NCBI RefSeq assembly: GCF_004117075.1
Contig: NZ_CP026721.1
Coordinates: 1-64,000, forward strand
DNA length: 64,000 nucleotides
Source: Fervidobacterium changbaicum
Lineage (GTDB): Bacteria > Thermotogota > Thermotogae > Thermotogales > Fervidobacteriaceae
Reading direction: 5' to 3'
The position numbers and the translations under genes were made by a program. The notes under the pieces were generated by a model. That model saw only the letters and a list, made by a program, of their open reading frames with translations. It was not told the origin of the DNA and searched no databases. Shown piece by piece: positions 9,678 to 17,856 of the stretch. The first letter of the stretch is position 1; every line of letters begins with the position of its first letter.

Positions 9678-10334
9678 TCACTTCACCCCCTGAGAGACCA
9701 CGACATAATCTACAAGTACTCCGGGTGTTCGTATTTCATTTGGTGCCAACGTACCAACCGGAACAATCTCTTCAACCTCAACAATAACAAGTTCAGCTGC
9801 CATTGCCATTAAAGGATTGAAGTTTTCTGCCGTGAAGTTGTAAACAAGGTTTCCATAATAGTCACATCTTTTCGCCTTTATCAGTGCAATATCTGCTTTC
9901 AAAGGTAACTCGAGCAAGTATTTCTTTCCATCGATTTCAATAATTTGCTTCCCATTCTCAACGATAGTACCAACACCAGTGGGAGTAAGAATTCCGCCAA
10001 GGCCAGCACCACCCGCTCTAATGCGTTCAGCAAGAGTGCCTTGTGGAACGAGCTCAACTTCTAATTCACCAGCAATCATCTGTCTTTGCGTTTCTGGGTT
10101 TGTACCTATGTGGGAAACTATGACTTTTCTGCAGAGCTTGTTTTTAACAAGCTTACCAACACCGCGATCCTCGAATGCAGTGTCGTTTGCAATAATGGTC
10201 AGATTTCCGATGCCTCTTTCAACAATTTTGTCAACTATTCCTTCTGGCGTACCTACACCGAGGAAACCACCAACCATTATGGTGCTTCCTGGCTTGATAA
10301 ATTCAACAGCATCGTCAAAGGATATTACTTTCAA
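9678..10334 (-). CDS. atoD: Butyryl/acetyl-CoA:acetoacetate CoA-transferase alpha subunit
   Basis: Alpha subunit (218 aa) of the CoA-transferase, recognised by [15 protein letters not shown] near the N-terminus and [15 protein letters not shown] in the middle. It opens with TTG, seven bases after a GGGGGG run. It is the first gene of the 11-gene lysine operon, so the operon promoter should lie in the 357-bp gap upstream, where TATACT occurs on the minus strand (plus 10402-10407). The predicted role is to activate acetoacetate while feeding short-chain acyl-CoA out as free acid. Confidence 0.93.
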   Translation of the reverse strand: MKVISFDDAVEFIKPGSTIMVGGFLGVGTPEGIVDKIVERGIGNLTIIANDTAFEDRGVGKLVKNKLCRKVIVSHIGTNPETQRQMIAGELEVELVPQGTLAERIRAGGAGLGGILTPTGVGTIVENGKQIIEIDGKKYLLELPLKADIALIKAKRCDYYGNLVYNFTAENFNPLMAMAAELVIVEVEEIVPVGTLAPNEIRTPGVLVDYVVVSQGVK

Positions 10335-10691
10335 GTCCGTTCCCCCCTTTACAGTAATGTAAGATTGAAGAATTCAAATTATTCACGTTCTTCCAATATT
10401 CAGTATATCATTGTTAACATGCGCTTTCTAACATCGAGAACTCACAATTTTCAGTGCATACTTAAGCAAAAAAGAGATTTCTGAAGGAAAAGTTAGAAAG
10501 GAGAAATCTTAATGCTGTTAGAAAGAAGCGGTTTTGTTTTGAACTAGGTAGCCTATTCTGTTTGTAACAATACGTAAAGTATGGTTAGATAGTATTTGAA
10601 AACATGCTATAATTAATAATAAGTTGGCCTCGACGATGTGGATCGATTTCGCTGGTATTTAGAATCTGTGAAATTGGAAAGGGTGGAATAC
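10335..10691. promoter_or_regulatory. Divergent intergenic region between the lysine operon and the pgeF-like gene
   Basis: This gap holds no gene. On the plus strand TTAGAT (10585-10590) and TATAAT (10608-10613), 17 bases apart, form a good promoter for the pgeF-like gene. On the minus strand TATACT (10402-10407) could be the -10 box of the lysine operon, with no convincing -35. AGATTTCT and AGAAATCT lie as an inverted pair around 10467-10510 and could be a regulator site, but the spacing is long and this is a guess. Confidence 0.5.
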
Positions 10692-11501
10692 ATGAACAAT
10701 ACAAAACACATAGGAAATTACATCCTTAAAGAAATCAACGGCGTTTGGGTTGCAAAATCACCATTGCTCGAGCAGTTTCCGGAAATTACACATTATGTAA
10801 CCACACGTAAAATTTCACCAGAAGCTGAACCTACCGACCTCACTGAGCTTAATTTGGCTCTCAGTTGTGAAGATTTTCCGAAATATTTTGAATTCTTTGC
10901 AAATAAGGTAAGGATCACTCCAGAAAGGTCCGTTTTTTCACACCAGGTTCACAGCAGGAATGTCAAGGTGGTTACAAGTGAGGATATCGGAGAACCTTAC
11001 TGGAACAGAAAGCTTCGGGAAGTAGATGGACTTATAACAAGCGAAAAGGGACTTTACCTTGTTACTACCTACGCTGATTGCATGCCTATAATTGCGTACG
11101 ACCCAACAAGGAAAGTCGTAGGTGTTGCCCACTCAGGTTGGAGGGGAACACTTTTGGAAATTGCAAAAGAGCTCATTTTGAAAATGAACGAAGAATTTGG
11201 AAGTGAACCGGCTGAGATATTTGTTTCCGTCGGTCCGTCGATTGGACCTGATAGCTTCGAAGTTGGTCCAGAGGTTGCAGCGGAGTTCTTGATGAAGTTT
11301 GGTAAGGAAGTTGTCAAGGAAGTAGAAGGAAAGATATACGTAAACTTATGGAGAGCTGTCCAGCTTACGCTGAACTCGGTTGGGGTATTTAGAATAGAGT
11401 TCTCAAACATAGACACATATATTCACACCGAATTTTTCTATTCTTACCGCAAAGAAAAGACAAAGAAAAGGTTCGCCGTTGTAATTGGATTGAATAGCTG
11501 A
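10692..11501 (+). CDS. pgeF: PgeF/YfiH-family (DUF152) purine nucleoside phosphorylase or peptidoglycan editing factor
   Basis: Laccase-domain (DUF152) protein of 269 residues. The three conserved metal/catalytic residues are present: H87 in SHQVHS, C130 in TYADCMP and H147 in VAHSGWRG. Homologues are described as purine nucleoside phosphorylase/adenosine deaminase enzymes and, in E. coli, as PgeF, which corrects peptidoglycan precursors. The ATG at 10692 follows GGGTGG; an earlier ATG at 10638 has no ribosome binding site and adds an unrelated tail. It is followed after 21 bp by a membrane protein gene. Confidence 0.85.
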   Translation: MNNTKHIGNYILKEINGVWVAKSPLLEQFPEITHYVTTRKISPEAEPTDLTELNLALSCEDFPKYFEFFANKVRITPERSVFSHQVHSRNVKVVTSEDIGEPYWNRKLREVDGLITSEKGLYLVTTYADCMPIIAYDPTRKVVGVAHSGWRGTLLEIAKELILKMNEEFGSEPAEIFVSVGPSIGPDSFEVGPEVAAEFLMKFGKEVVKEVEGKIYVNLWRAVQLTLNSVGVFRIEFSNIDTYIHTEFFYSYRKEKTKKRFAVVIGLNS

Positions 11502-11522
11502 TTTTTCAAGGAGGATTACAAG

Positions 11523-12245
11523 ATGGAGAAAAATGTTCAGAACAGTAAGGAAGTATCAAAAGGGATTTCGGTATTTCAAATGGGAGATGTTGTGTCTATT
11601 CTTATCTTCATACTACTGGCCGTTATTTTGTTAAACGAAAGAACAAGAAATGCGTACGTTAGCCTCAATTCCGCACATCCATATTTGTTGGGTTTCCTAA
11701 AGGTGGGGATTCTGGCCACATTTGGTGAGGTTCTGTCGTTAAGAATAACTAAGGGGAAATATATTCTTCCAGCTGGAGTACTTTACAGATTCCTAGTCTG
11801 GGGATTTTTAGGGATCGTATTTGTGGCTGTTTTTGAGCTCTTCGCTTCGGGAACAAAAGTCTTGTTAGATAAGAATTTACTGCCCTATGTAGAGAGCGCA
11901 AGAGCATTCTTTCAGGCGTTCTATACAAGCCTTCTTATGAACTTGATCTTTGCCCCAACGTTCATGTCATTTCACAGAATTACCGACGGATATATTGACT
12001 TATCTGGTGGGAGATTGAGAAAGATGTTTTCAACAAGTTTCGATGAGGTCTTACGAGCAGTGGATTGGAATTTTTTCGTGAAATTCGTACTCGGTAAAAC
12101 AATTCCACTTTTCTGGATTCCTGCTCATACGATAACATTTTTGCTGCCTGCTAGTTATAGAGTTCTGGTTGCTGCGTTGTTGTCCGTTTTTCTTGGTATA
12201 TTACTCTCTTTTAGGAAGCGTTCTACCAGTGTTCGACATGGATGA
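11523..12245 (+). CDS. Integral membrane protein, possibly distantly Mpv17-like
   Basis: A 240-residue protein with four to five hydrophobic segments (around residues 22-42, 58-75, 90-112, 130-150 and 205-228). It contains HPYLLGFLKVGILATFGE and a late segment around WIPAHTITFLLP that recall bacterial proteins loosely linked to Mpv17/PMP22; I cannot confirm the family. ATG follows AGGAGG. It probably shares a transcript with the pgeF-like gene. No transport or enzyme function can be assigned. Confidence 0.6.
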   Translation: MEKNVQNSKEVSKGISVFQMGDVVSILIFILLAVILLNERTRNAYVSLNSAHPYLLGFLKVGILATFGEVLSLRITKGKYILPAGVLYRFLVWGFLGIVFVAVFELFASGTKVLLDKNLLPYVESARAFFQAFYTSLLMNLIFAPTFMSFHRITDGYIDLSGGRLRKMFSTSFDEVLRAVDWNFFVKFVLGKTIPLFWIPAHTITFLLPASYRVLVAALLSVFLGILLSFRKRSTSVRHG

Positions 12246-12267
12246 ATTGTTTATAGTTTTAGAACGA

Positions 12268-12846
12268 TTAGAATGCTTTAAGCTTTTCAACAACTTCTTG
12301 GCTCGTGGAAATTGTTGAAAAACCATGGGCCAAATTTTTTAGTGAAGCGTAATGGTACCACTCGTCTTTATCCCACAGGCAGTCTTCCACCATGACAATT
12401 TCATATCCTCGCACAAAACCAGAACGTGCTGTGGTTTCGCAGCAAAGGTGGGTCATAACACCAGTGATAATGAGTTGATTAATACCATGTGTTTTTAGAA
12501 GTTCATCGAGATTTGTTTGATAAAACGCATCGTACGTTTCCTTTTCTATCTTAAAGTCTATTAGCCTTTCGTCAATACATAACTTCGTCCACTGCTCTTC
12601 GACGATGTTACCCCACCATTTTTTCATGTTGTTGCTCCCGTTTTTGTGAATAGTGGCTATTATAGGTAGGGATTTGTTTATTGCTCGAATACTTTCGATG
12701 AAGTTTTTTATTCTTTCAAGTACACTTTCAGAGCCTCTAAGGTAAGCGGGGGAATTTTTATCAAAAAAGTAATTCTGAACATCAACGATTAAAACAGCGG
12801 GACTAGATATGGTAAGAGGATGCTTTGTTTTCTCAAGGTAGAACAC
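12268..12846 (-). CDS. Isochorismatase-family cysteine hydrolase
   Basis: 192-residue hydrolase of the isochorismatase/nicotinamidase fold. D22 in LIVDVQNYF and the nucleophile C135 in GVMTHLCCETTA are in place, and HGFSTIST near the C-terminus matches the family. Substrate cannot be told from sequence: nicotinamide, isochorismate, N-carbamoyl amines and peroxyureidoacrylate are all used by relatives. Start GTG follows GGGAGTG. It converges with the membrane protein gene, 22 bp away. Confidence 0.85.
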   Translation of the reverse strand: MFYLEKTKHPLTISSPAVLIVDVQNYFFDKNSPAYLRGSESVLERIKNFIESIRAINKSLPIIATIHKNGSNNMKKWWGNIVEEQWTKLCIDERLIDFKIEKETYDAFYQTNLDELLKTHGINQLIITGVMTHLCCETTARSGFVRGYEIVMVEDCLWDKDEWYHYASLKNLAHGFSTISTSQEVVEKLKAF

Positions 12847-12890
12847 AAATGATCACACTCCCACTGTATTAAAAGTGTTAGCTTCTGGAT

Positions 12891-13223
12891 TCACCTGTCA
12901 ACGTAAATTTCTATTTTTATCACGTTTTCATCGTTTGAAACTTCGAGTTTTTTCAAATACGGTGCAATAGCGTATATATCTTGTAGATTCCCTACGTGTG
13001 TTGCTAATGAGGAATAGTATTTTAATTCAGAATGATCCTTTATTTTCGAAAGTTTTTTTAGTTCGATCATCATATCTTCTGTTACACTCATGTGTGCTTC
13101 GATAACTATGTAGAAATTCTTTTCAAGTGCAACGATCTCAGAGGATATAATGTGTGCACCATTCTTCAGTAAATAGTAAGTCATTTCGTTTATCACCGAT
13201 ACGAGCAGCTTTTCAAGTTCCAT
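12891..13223 (-). CDS. Hypothetical protein coupled to a DUF1576 protein
   Basis: A 110-residue soluble alpha/beta protein that I do not recognise. Its ATG overlaps the TGA of the DUF1576 gene as ATGA (13221-13225), which points to tight translational coupling and a shared role. Its alternating charged and hydrophobic stretches (MTYYLLKNGAHIISSEIVAL; KIEIYVDR at the end) suggest a small beta-alpha-beta fold, perhaps a cytoplasmic partner of the membrane protein. Confidence 0.7.
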   Translation of the reverse strand: MELEKLLVSVINEMTYYLLKNGAHIISSEIVALEKNFYIVIEAHMSVTEDMMIELKKLSKIKDHSELKYYSSLATHVGNLQDIYAIAPYLKKLEVSNDENVIKIEIYVDR

Positions 13224-14479
13224 CAGTTTTGCCCCCTTCCACTATTCCATTTTTCAAGCAAGTTCTTAATAATAGTATCTTTCAGGTTCTTAAACGCGTC
13301 GATTATTGGTAGCAAAAAGAGTGCTACGAATCCTCCGGAAAAACCGTTATTGTACAAGTTCATCCCAAAGTGTAAAGTACCTATGTTCAGCACAAGAGCA
13401 CTGTGCAAGTATCCAGCGATAACTCCCCAAATAAATCCAAATTCCCCAGCTACTGGTGCAAGTGTTGTGCCAAAGAGTACCGCTAAAACCATGGCAGGAC
13501 TGTTGAATTCCTGGGCGTTAGTAAAAGCACCGATAAGTACGCCAATTACAATTGGTAATATGTTCTTCGGATGTTTTCCGAGTGCACCAAAACCGGCAAG
13601 CGTCATTATGCCGCCTATTGTTGGCCCATTTAGTTCTGAACCGATGAGAAGTACGAATGTTGTACCAGCAAGTCCGAGAATTCCAATATTTATAAATGTT
13701 ACTGCCGCATTTTCCAAAAGTATAAAATCTGTCAACAATTTGCCGGAGTAATTGAATATGTTTTTGTAACCTTTGAACGACCAGTTGTTTAGTTTTAATC
13801 CGTATAATAAAATCGCGTAGAAAAGAGCGTATATAAATATTGCAAGTAATAGCTGATGTTCTCTGTGCCAGATAAGTCGTTGCTCCGGATGGAGGTTATA
13901 CGCTTTCAAAAGTGCACCTATAAACATTCCAAGCAATCCTGCTGTGAATCCTATATTGTAAAGGTTGTAACCGCGGTGCAAAGTTAACGAGAAACTTGCA
14001 AGAGGTGGTAAGAAGAAACCAATTAGTAATGCCAAGACTAATCCCGTCAAATTAAATCCCTTGTTCAAAACCAGATGTGTAGTGATAGGTGCAAGTGCCG
14101 TACCGAATAACGCAACATAGAGATATGTTCTAATATTCTCACCGATTAACAACGTATACAGAAACACTCCAGCAACAAGTGGCCAGACGTTGAATATGTT
14201 CTTTCCAAAGAGTGCAAATCCACCGATTGTCATTATTGAAGCAATGGAAACACCTGTAGGCTGTATCGTTAGTGTTTTGAGTAACAGTATAAATAAAAGC
14301 ATAAGGAGACCGCTATTAAGAAAGGCACCTCCAACACCCGCAATTTCCAAGTAGTCTGTAATTAAATAGTCAGGTGAGTGAATGATAGCACTTAGCTCCG
14401 ATAATAAGTCTACATTTCCTACCACCAGACCAAAAAATATGAAAGAAGTAGAAATAAAAAGCAGCAGTTTATAGACCAC
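13223..14479 (-). CDS. DUF1576 family multi-pass membrane protein
   Basis: 418-residue membrane protein with about ten hydrophobic segments. It is built as two similar halves: GYNLYNIGFTAGLLGMFIGA in the first and GMNLYNNGFSGGFVALFLLP in the second, and likewise IMTIGGFALFGKNIFNVWP against IMTLAGFGALGKHPKNILP. This internal duplication is visible directly. The family function is unknown. GTG at 14479 follows GGAGGGGGACAT. The downstream 110-aa gene overlaps its stop codon. The upstream side is occupied by an IS110 element, which may have altered its promoter. Confidence 0.85.
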   Translation of the reverse strand: MVYKLLLFISTSFIFFGLVVGNVDLLSELSAIIHSPDYLITDYLEIAGVGGAFLNSGLLMLLFILLLKTLTIQPTGVSIASIMTIGGFALFGKNIFNVWPLVAGVFLYTLLIGENIRTYLYVALFGTALAPITTHLVLNKGFNLTGLVLALLIGFFLPPLASFSLTLHRGYNLYNIGFTAGLLGMFIGALLKAYNLHPEQRLIWHREHQLLLAIFIYALFYAILLYGLKLNNWSFKGYKNIFNYSGKLLTDFILLENAAVTFINIGILGLAGTTFVLLIGSELNGPTIGGIMTLAGFGALGKHPKNILPIVIGVLIGAFTNAQEFNSPAMVLAVLFGTTLAPVAGEFGFIWGVIAGYLHSALVLNIGTLHFGMNLYNNGFSGGFVALFLLPIIDAFKNLKDTIIKNLLEKWNSGRGQN

Positions 14480-14531
14480 ATGTCCCCCTCCTACATAAAA
14501 ATATGGTATAAATAATTTAGCTTAAAAAAAT

Positions 14532-14675
14532 TGAGGGCAGGACAACTTATGTCACCTTGGCTTTTAAGCCATTTAAGGAGTCTGTTGCCTGCCTTTAACC
14601 ATGATTAGTTGGTTGGGCTTTCAGCCCTCGTCAGCATGGAGGATTGGTTCAGCAGGCTCCCTGCCCTCATCATTC
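14532..14675 (+). ncRNA. Structured leader of the IS110 element, candidate bridge RNA
   Basis: Non-coding stretch between the presumed left end and the transposase start. It folds into several hairpins: GGCAGG-a-CAAC (14536-14546) with GTTG-CCTGCC (14584-14593), enclosing CCTT-GGCTT...AAGCC-AAGG; GGGCT-TTC-AGCCC (14615-14627); and GCAGG-CTC-CCTGC (14652-14664). In addition TGAGGGCAGG (14532-14541) is the perfect complement of CCTGCCCTCA (14660-14669), so the ends can pair in an alternative fold. IS110-group recombinases are known to use a bridge RNA encoded at this position. The exact ends and the guide loops cannot be fixed by eye. Confidence 0.6.
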
Positions 14676-14691
14676 GAAAGGAGGTTCTTGT

Positions 14692-15891
14692 ATGAATAAC
14701 TTCTCCATATTCGTCGGCATCGATGTTTCCAAGGATAAGTTCAACGTCTGCGCTATCTCTAATCCCAGTTCCATCATCTTCGAATCTTCTTTCGATATGT
14801 CCCAGCAAGGCTTTTCCTCCTTCGCAAACAAACTCTCTGCCTTCCCAAAACAATCCATCATCATCGCTATGGAATCTACTGGCTGTTATCATCTCAACCT
14901 TCTGGCTTTCCTTTCTTCCAACGACTTTGCTTGCGCTGTTTTTAATCCTCTAACTGTTAAAAACTTTGCTTCTCTTCGAAAGACCAAAACCGACAAAATC
15001 GATGCTCGCATTATCGCTACTGCTTTGTTTTACCTACAACATCAAATTCCTTCTTCTGCTTTTGTCAACTCTGAGCTTCGTGATATTGTCAGAGCACGCG
15101 AAAACATTATCCACCGCATCGCAAAAGTTAAAGGCAATATCGAAAAACTGCTCAACGTTCTTTTCCCTGAACTCGAAAGAGTTACCAATATCTACAGTGA
15201 CACTATCCTCAATCTTCTTTCTCATTTCCCTTCTGCCAAGGCTATTCAAAAGGCTCGTAATCTGGATGTGTTCTTTTCCAAAGACCGTGGCAGAAGTACA
15301 AAACTTAATGCTCAAAAACTTAAAGAACTCGCTAATAACTCGATTGCTCAATATTGGCCGATGAAAGAAAAGATTCTTGTGCAAAATATCAAAGAACTAC
15401 AATTTTTACAGCAACAGCTTGAAGAATACGACAAGATGATGAAAGAATATTGCGAATGTAGTGCGATAAACCTTGATATCGAGATACTCACGTCAATACC
15501 AGGTATTGGTGAAAACAGCGCGATGCATTTCTTGGCAGAAGTTGGAGATATCTCAAGATTTAGTACATACAAAAAACTCATTGCGTATTGTGGACTCGAT
15601 CCAAGCATTGCCCAATCAGGCAAAAGCAAAGTAGAAGGACACATATCGAAAAGGGGCAATGCCCACCTAAGACGAATACTATGGCTAATGGCAGTGAGTG
15701 TAGTGATTCACAACGAATATTTCCGAACATACTATGAACGAAAAAGGCAGCAAGGTTTACCGTACAAAAAAGCGATAATGTCAGTAGTACACAAGTTATT
15801 GCGAACGTTGTACGCAATGTTGAGAAAGAAAGAGAAGTTCAATATTGATTATGCTATCTCACACTCAAAACAAAAATTTAATTTTGCATAG
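14692..15891 (+). CDS. IS110-family transposase (DEDD recombinase)
   Basis: 399 residues. The N-terminal RuvC-like domain begins FVGIDVSKDKFNV (first acidic residue), continues with AMESTGCYH, and has KTDKIDARIIA as the later acidic motif. The C-terminal Tnp domain has ILTSIPGIGENSA and the segment around AQSGKSK with the conserved serine used in strand exchange, then RGNAHLRRILWLMA. Nothing is missing, so the enzyme looks intact. ATG at 14692 is preceded by AAAGGAGG; an in-frame ATG at 14644 lies inside the structured leader and is unlikely. Confidence 0.95.
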   Translation: MNNFSIFVGIDVSKDKFNVCAISNPSSIIFESSFDMSQQGFSSFANKLSAFPKQSIIIAMESTGCYHLNLLAFLSSNDFACAVFNPLTVKNFASLRKTKTDKIDARIIATALFYLQHQIPSSAFVNSELRDIVRARENIIHRIAKVKGNIEKLLNVLFPELERVTNIYSDTILNLLSHFPSAKAIQKARNLDVFFSKDRGRSTKLNAQKLKELANNSIAQYWPMKEKILVQNIKELQFLQQQLEEYDKMMKEYCECSAINLDIEILTSIPGIGENSAMHFLAEVGDISRFSTYKKLIAYCGLDPSIAQSGKSKVEGHISKRGNAHLRRILWLMAVSVVIHNEYFRTYYERKRQQGLPYKKAIMSVVHKLLRTLYAMLRKKEKFNIDYAISHSKQKFNFA

Positions 15892-15986
15892 TTGACTCCT
15901 TATACATTAAAGAAATAGTAACTCCGAGTCCACTAAGTTCTACACAGATAATTCTATCATAACGTTCGTTCATTTAGAAAAAAAGA

Positions 15987-16006
15987 ACGAGGGGCTTTGC
16001 CCTCGT
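15987..16006. terminator. Bidirectional intrinsic terminator
   Basis: Perfect 7-bp stem ACGAGGG/CCCTCGT around a GCTTTG loop, followed by TTTTA on the plus strand and by TTCTTTTTTT on the minus strand. It lies between the convergent IS110 transposase and yhhQ-like genes and can stop transcription from both. Confidence 0.8.
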
Positions 16007-16099
16007 TTTAATTCGAATATTTAAGTAATTTCGTTTTCATCATATCTCAAGACCAGACCAACAAAAAGTCCACGAAATTTTGTTTGATTTTGCATCTTG

Positions 16100-16792
16100 T
16101 TAAAGCTTTGCCACTTCAAAATTTCTATCGTCTTCTTTCAAAAAATTAACTCCAAGGTACACGACCCAGGTATCGACATAGTCAAGTGCGAATTCCACAA
16201 CACTGGTTGTTAGAAAAATTTGCAGGTACGTCTTAAAATCAACAAGTCCAAGGAATGCAATTGTCACAAATATGAGGTTATCGACAATTTGTCCTATCTT
16301 TGTTGCAGCGTTATTTCTCACCCAGAGTTTTGTTTTTCCTTTAAGAGCGTGATGTATCCAGACTGCCGTGTAACCGGAGAGTATAAAAGCGGTCCAACTT
16401 GCAAATGCTATTCTGGGAGTCAAAGCAAAGACTTGTGATAGATAGCTCTGTGCAAAGTCGTTTTTAGATGGAACATAGCTTGTATAGACGAGGCCAAGTA
16501 AAACAAAGGCAAGTTGCGCAAAAAATCCAGTCCAAACAGCTTTTCTTCCCTCTTCTTTACCATAAACTTCTGTCAAAATAGAATAGATAACGAATGCCAT
16601 GCCCATGCTCATGTTGGCAGCAGTTACTTCAAGACCGAATAATTTGAATAGCTTCGCAACACCAAGGTTCGATGCTATGATAAGCGTGGCTAGAGCTACG
16701 TAAGCTCCTTCTCTTTTCATAAACCGAAGTGCCAAAAGAATAATCAAGGTTGAAAGCATGTACTCCAAAAACAGCACAAAAACGTTGAACAT
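16100..16792 (-). CDS. yhhQ: VUT/YhhQ-family transporter, probable queuosine precursor transporter
   Basis: 230-residue membrane protein with about six hydrophobic segments. The family pattern is seen in LIIASNLGVAKLFKLFGLEV, the acidic ILTEVYGKEEGRKAVW, and YVPS, which are typical of the VUT (DUF165) family. E. coli YhhQ imports queuosine precursors; the substrate here is inferred from the family. ATG follows AGGGAGGT. An IS6-like element sits 17-24 bp upstream of this ATG and separates it from the STAS gene that originally preceded it on the same strand. Confidence 0.85.
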   Translation of the reverse strand: MFNVFVLFLEYMLSTLIILLALRFMKREGAYVALATLIIASNLGVAKLFKLFGLEVTAANMSMGMAFVIYSILTEVYGKEEGRKAVWTGFFAQLAFVLLGLVYTSYVPSKNDFAQSYLSQVFALTPRIAFASWTAFILSGYTAVWIHHALKGKTKLWVRNNAATKIGQIVDNLIFVTIAFLGLVDFKTYLQIFLTTSVVEFALDYVDTWVVYLGVNFLKEDDRNFEVAKL

Positions 16793-16808
16793 ACCAATAC
16801 CTCCCTAA

Positions 16809-16816
16809 CCTTCTTC
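16809..16816. repeat. Left target-site duplication of the first IS6-like element
   Basis: CCTTCTTC lies directly outside the left inverted repeat and is repeated exactly at 18506-18513 outside the far right end. An 8-bp duplication is the usual size for IS6-family elements. Confidence 0.9.
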
Positions 16817-16870
16817 GATGCTGTTAACTAAAAGTATTGAAAATTTCCAAAAACCGTATTATCTTCTTAT

Positions 16871-16921
16871 TAGTGGAACACCCCCCACCATCAATTCTCA
16901 CAAAAAGGAGGTACTCCACTA
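16871..16921 (+). promoter_or_regulatory. Hairpin that can hide the transposase ribosome binding site
   Basis: TAGTGGA (16871-16877) is the exact complement of TCCACTA (16915-16921), and the C-rich stretch after the first arm can pair with GGAGGT. The closed hairpin would cover both the AAGGAGGT site and the A of the ATG. The related element at 29 kb has an equivalent hairpin with matching base changes. Such structures limit transposase synthesis from outside transcripts in other IS groups. Confidence 0.6.
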
Positions 16922-17850
16922 TGCAAAATTCTGTAGTCTCTTGCCCCAAATGCGGCTCTACCAACATCTACAAAAACGGTCATGATAAGTACGGTAACCA
17001 ACAATACTTTTGCAAAGACTGTAAGCGCACTTTCAGACTTGTTCATTCAAAAAAACACAAGCTCTTCTCTTTCCCTTATCCTAAATGCCCTGTCTGTGGA
17101 AAAACTATGCAAATCCACAAAGTCAAAAAAGCCTTCGTTAAGTTCCGTTGCCGTTCTTGCCATACCAGAGACGAAATCCCAACTAACTTACCTCAATTTG
17201 TCCCTCTTCCTTTCGACTCTTTCAAGTTCTTCCGTTTCCCTATCTTTATTGTCCTTAAAGCCTTCGTCCTTTATTTCAAAGCTGTGTCCTTGCGTTCCAT
17301 CAGAGACTCACTTAATATCAAAGTCTCTCATGTCGCTATCTACAAGTGGATCCTTAAGTTGTCTTGTTTCTTTTCCATCCTCGTTCCTGTAGATGCTTTC
17401 AAAGTCCATGGTGATGAAACTGTCGTTTTGTTTAAATCCAAAAAGTACTACGTTTGGTTCTTAGTTGAGCACGATTCGAATCTTATTGTTGCTTGGCATG
17501 TATCCAAATATCGCGATATGGGTCAAGTGAAGATATTGTTAGAGAAGTTCTTTGGTAACAACGAAAGAACAATCGAACTAATTACAGATGGACTTGGTGC
17601 ATATGGTGCAGTGAAGATACTATACAAGAATATCAATCATATTGTTGTGAGACTTGGGCAAAACAATCAATGTGAATCGAAGTTTTCGTTATTCCAAGAC
17701 TTTGTACGAGCCAAGCGTGGATTTAAGAATATTGACAATCTTCCAATGTACGTGAACAGCTTTTGTGTAGTGAGAAATCTCTTGAAACTGAACAACAATG
17801 ATATTGCGCGTGTTATCTGTGTTCTATTGTCTTCCATCACTACAAGTTAA
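16921..17850 (+). CDS. IS6-like DDE transposase
   Basis: 309-residue transposase. The N-terminus has a zinc-finger pattern, CPKCGS...CKDC, and a second pair, CPVCGK...CRSC. A helix-turn-helix-like stretch (RSIRDSLNIKVSHVAIYKWI) precedes the catalytic core with the DDE residues in HGDETVV, TDGLGAY and QCESKFS. It appears intact. ATG follows AAAAAGGAGGT; an earlier in-frame ATG (16837) lies inside the terminal region. It is related to, but clearly distinct from, the transposase at 29056. Confidence 0.92.
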   Translation: MQNSVVSCPKCGSTNIYKNGHDKYGNQQYFCKDCKRTFRLVHSKKHKLFSFPYPKCPVCGKTMQIHKVKKAFVKFRCRSCHTRDEIPTNLPQFVPLPFDSFKFFRFPIFIVLKAFVLYFKAVSLRSIRDSLNIKVSHVAIYKWILKLSCFFSILVPVDAFKVHGDETVVLFKSKKYYVWFLVEHDSNLIVAWHVSKYRDMGQVKILLEKFFGNNERTIELITDGLGAYGAVKILYKNINHIVVRLGQNNQCESKFSLFQDFVRAKRGFKNIDNLPMYVNSFCVVRNLLKLNNNDIARVICVLLSSITTS

Positions 17851-17856
17851 CAGGAT

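Larger units (their letters stand above)
14530..15935 (+). mobile_element. IS110-family insertion sequence (ends approximate)
   Basis: One transposase gene with a structured non-coding leader of about 150 bases on its left and a short right end. Elements of this family lack clear terminal inverted repeats and often target duplications, so the borders given are estimates: the left from the start of the structured leader, the right somewhere between the stop codon (15891) and the terminator hairpin at 15987. The long leader on the left places it in the IS110 rather than IS1111 group. It lies between the DUF1576 gene and the yhhQ-like gene. Confidence 0.7.

Noticed and set aside
14605-14892. Minus-strand open frame over the start of the IS110 transposase
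   Set aside because: It lies opposite the conserved RuvC-like domain and has no ribosome binding site.
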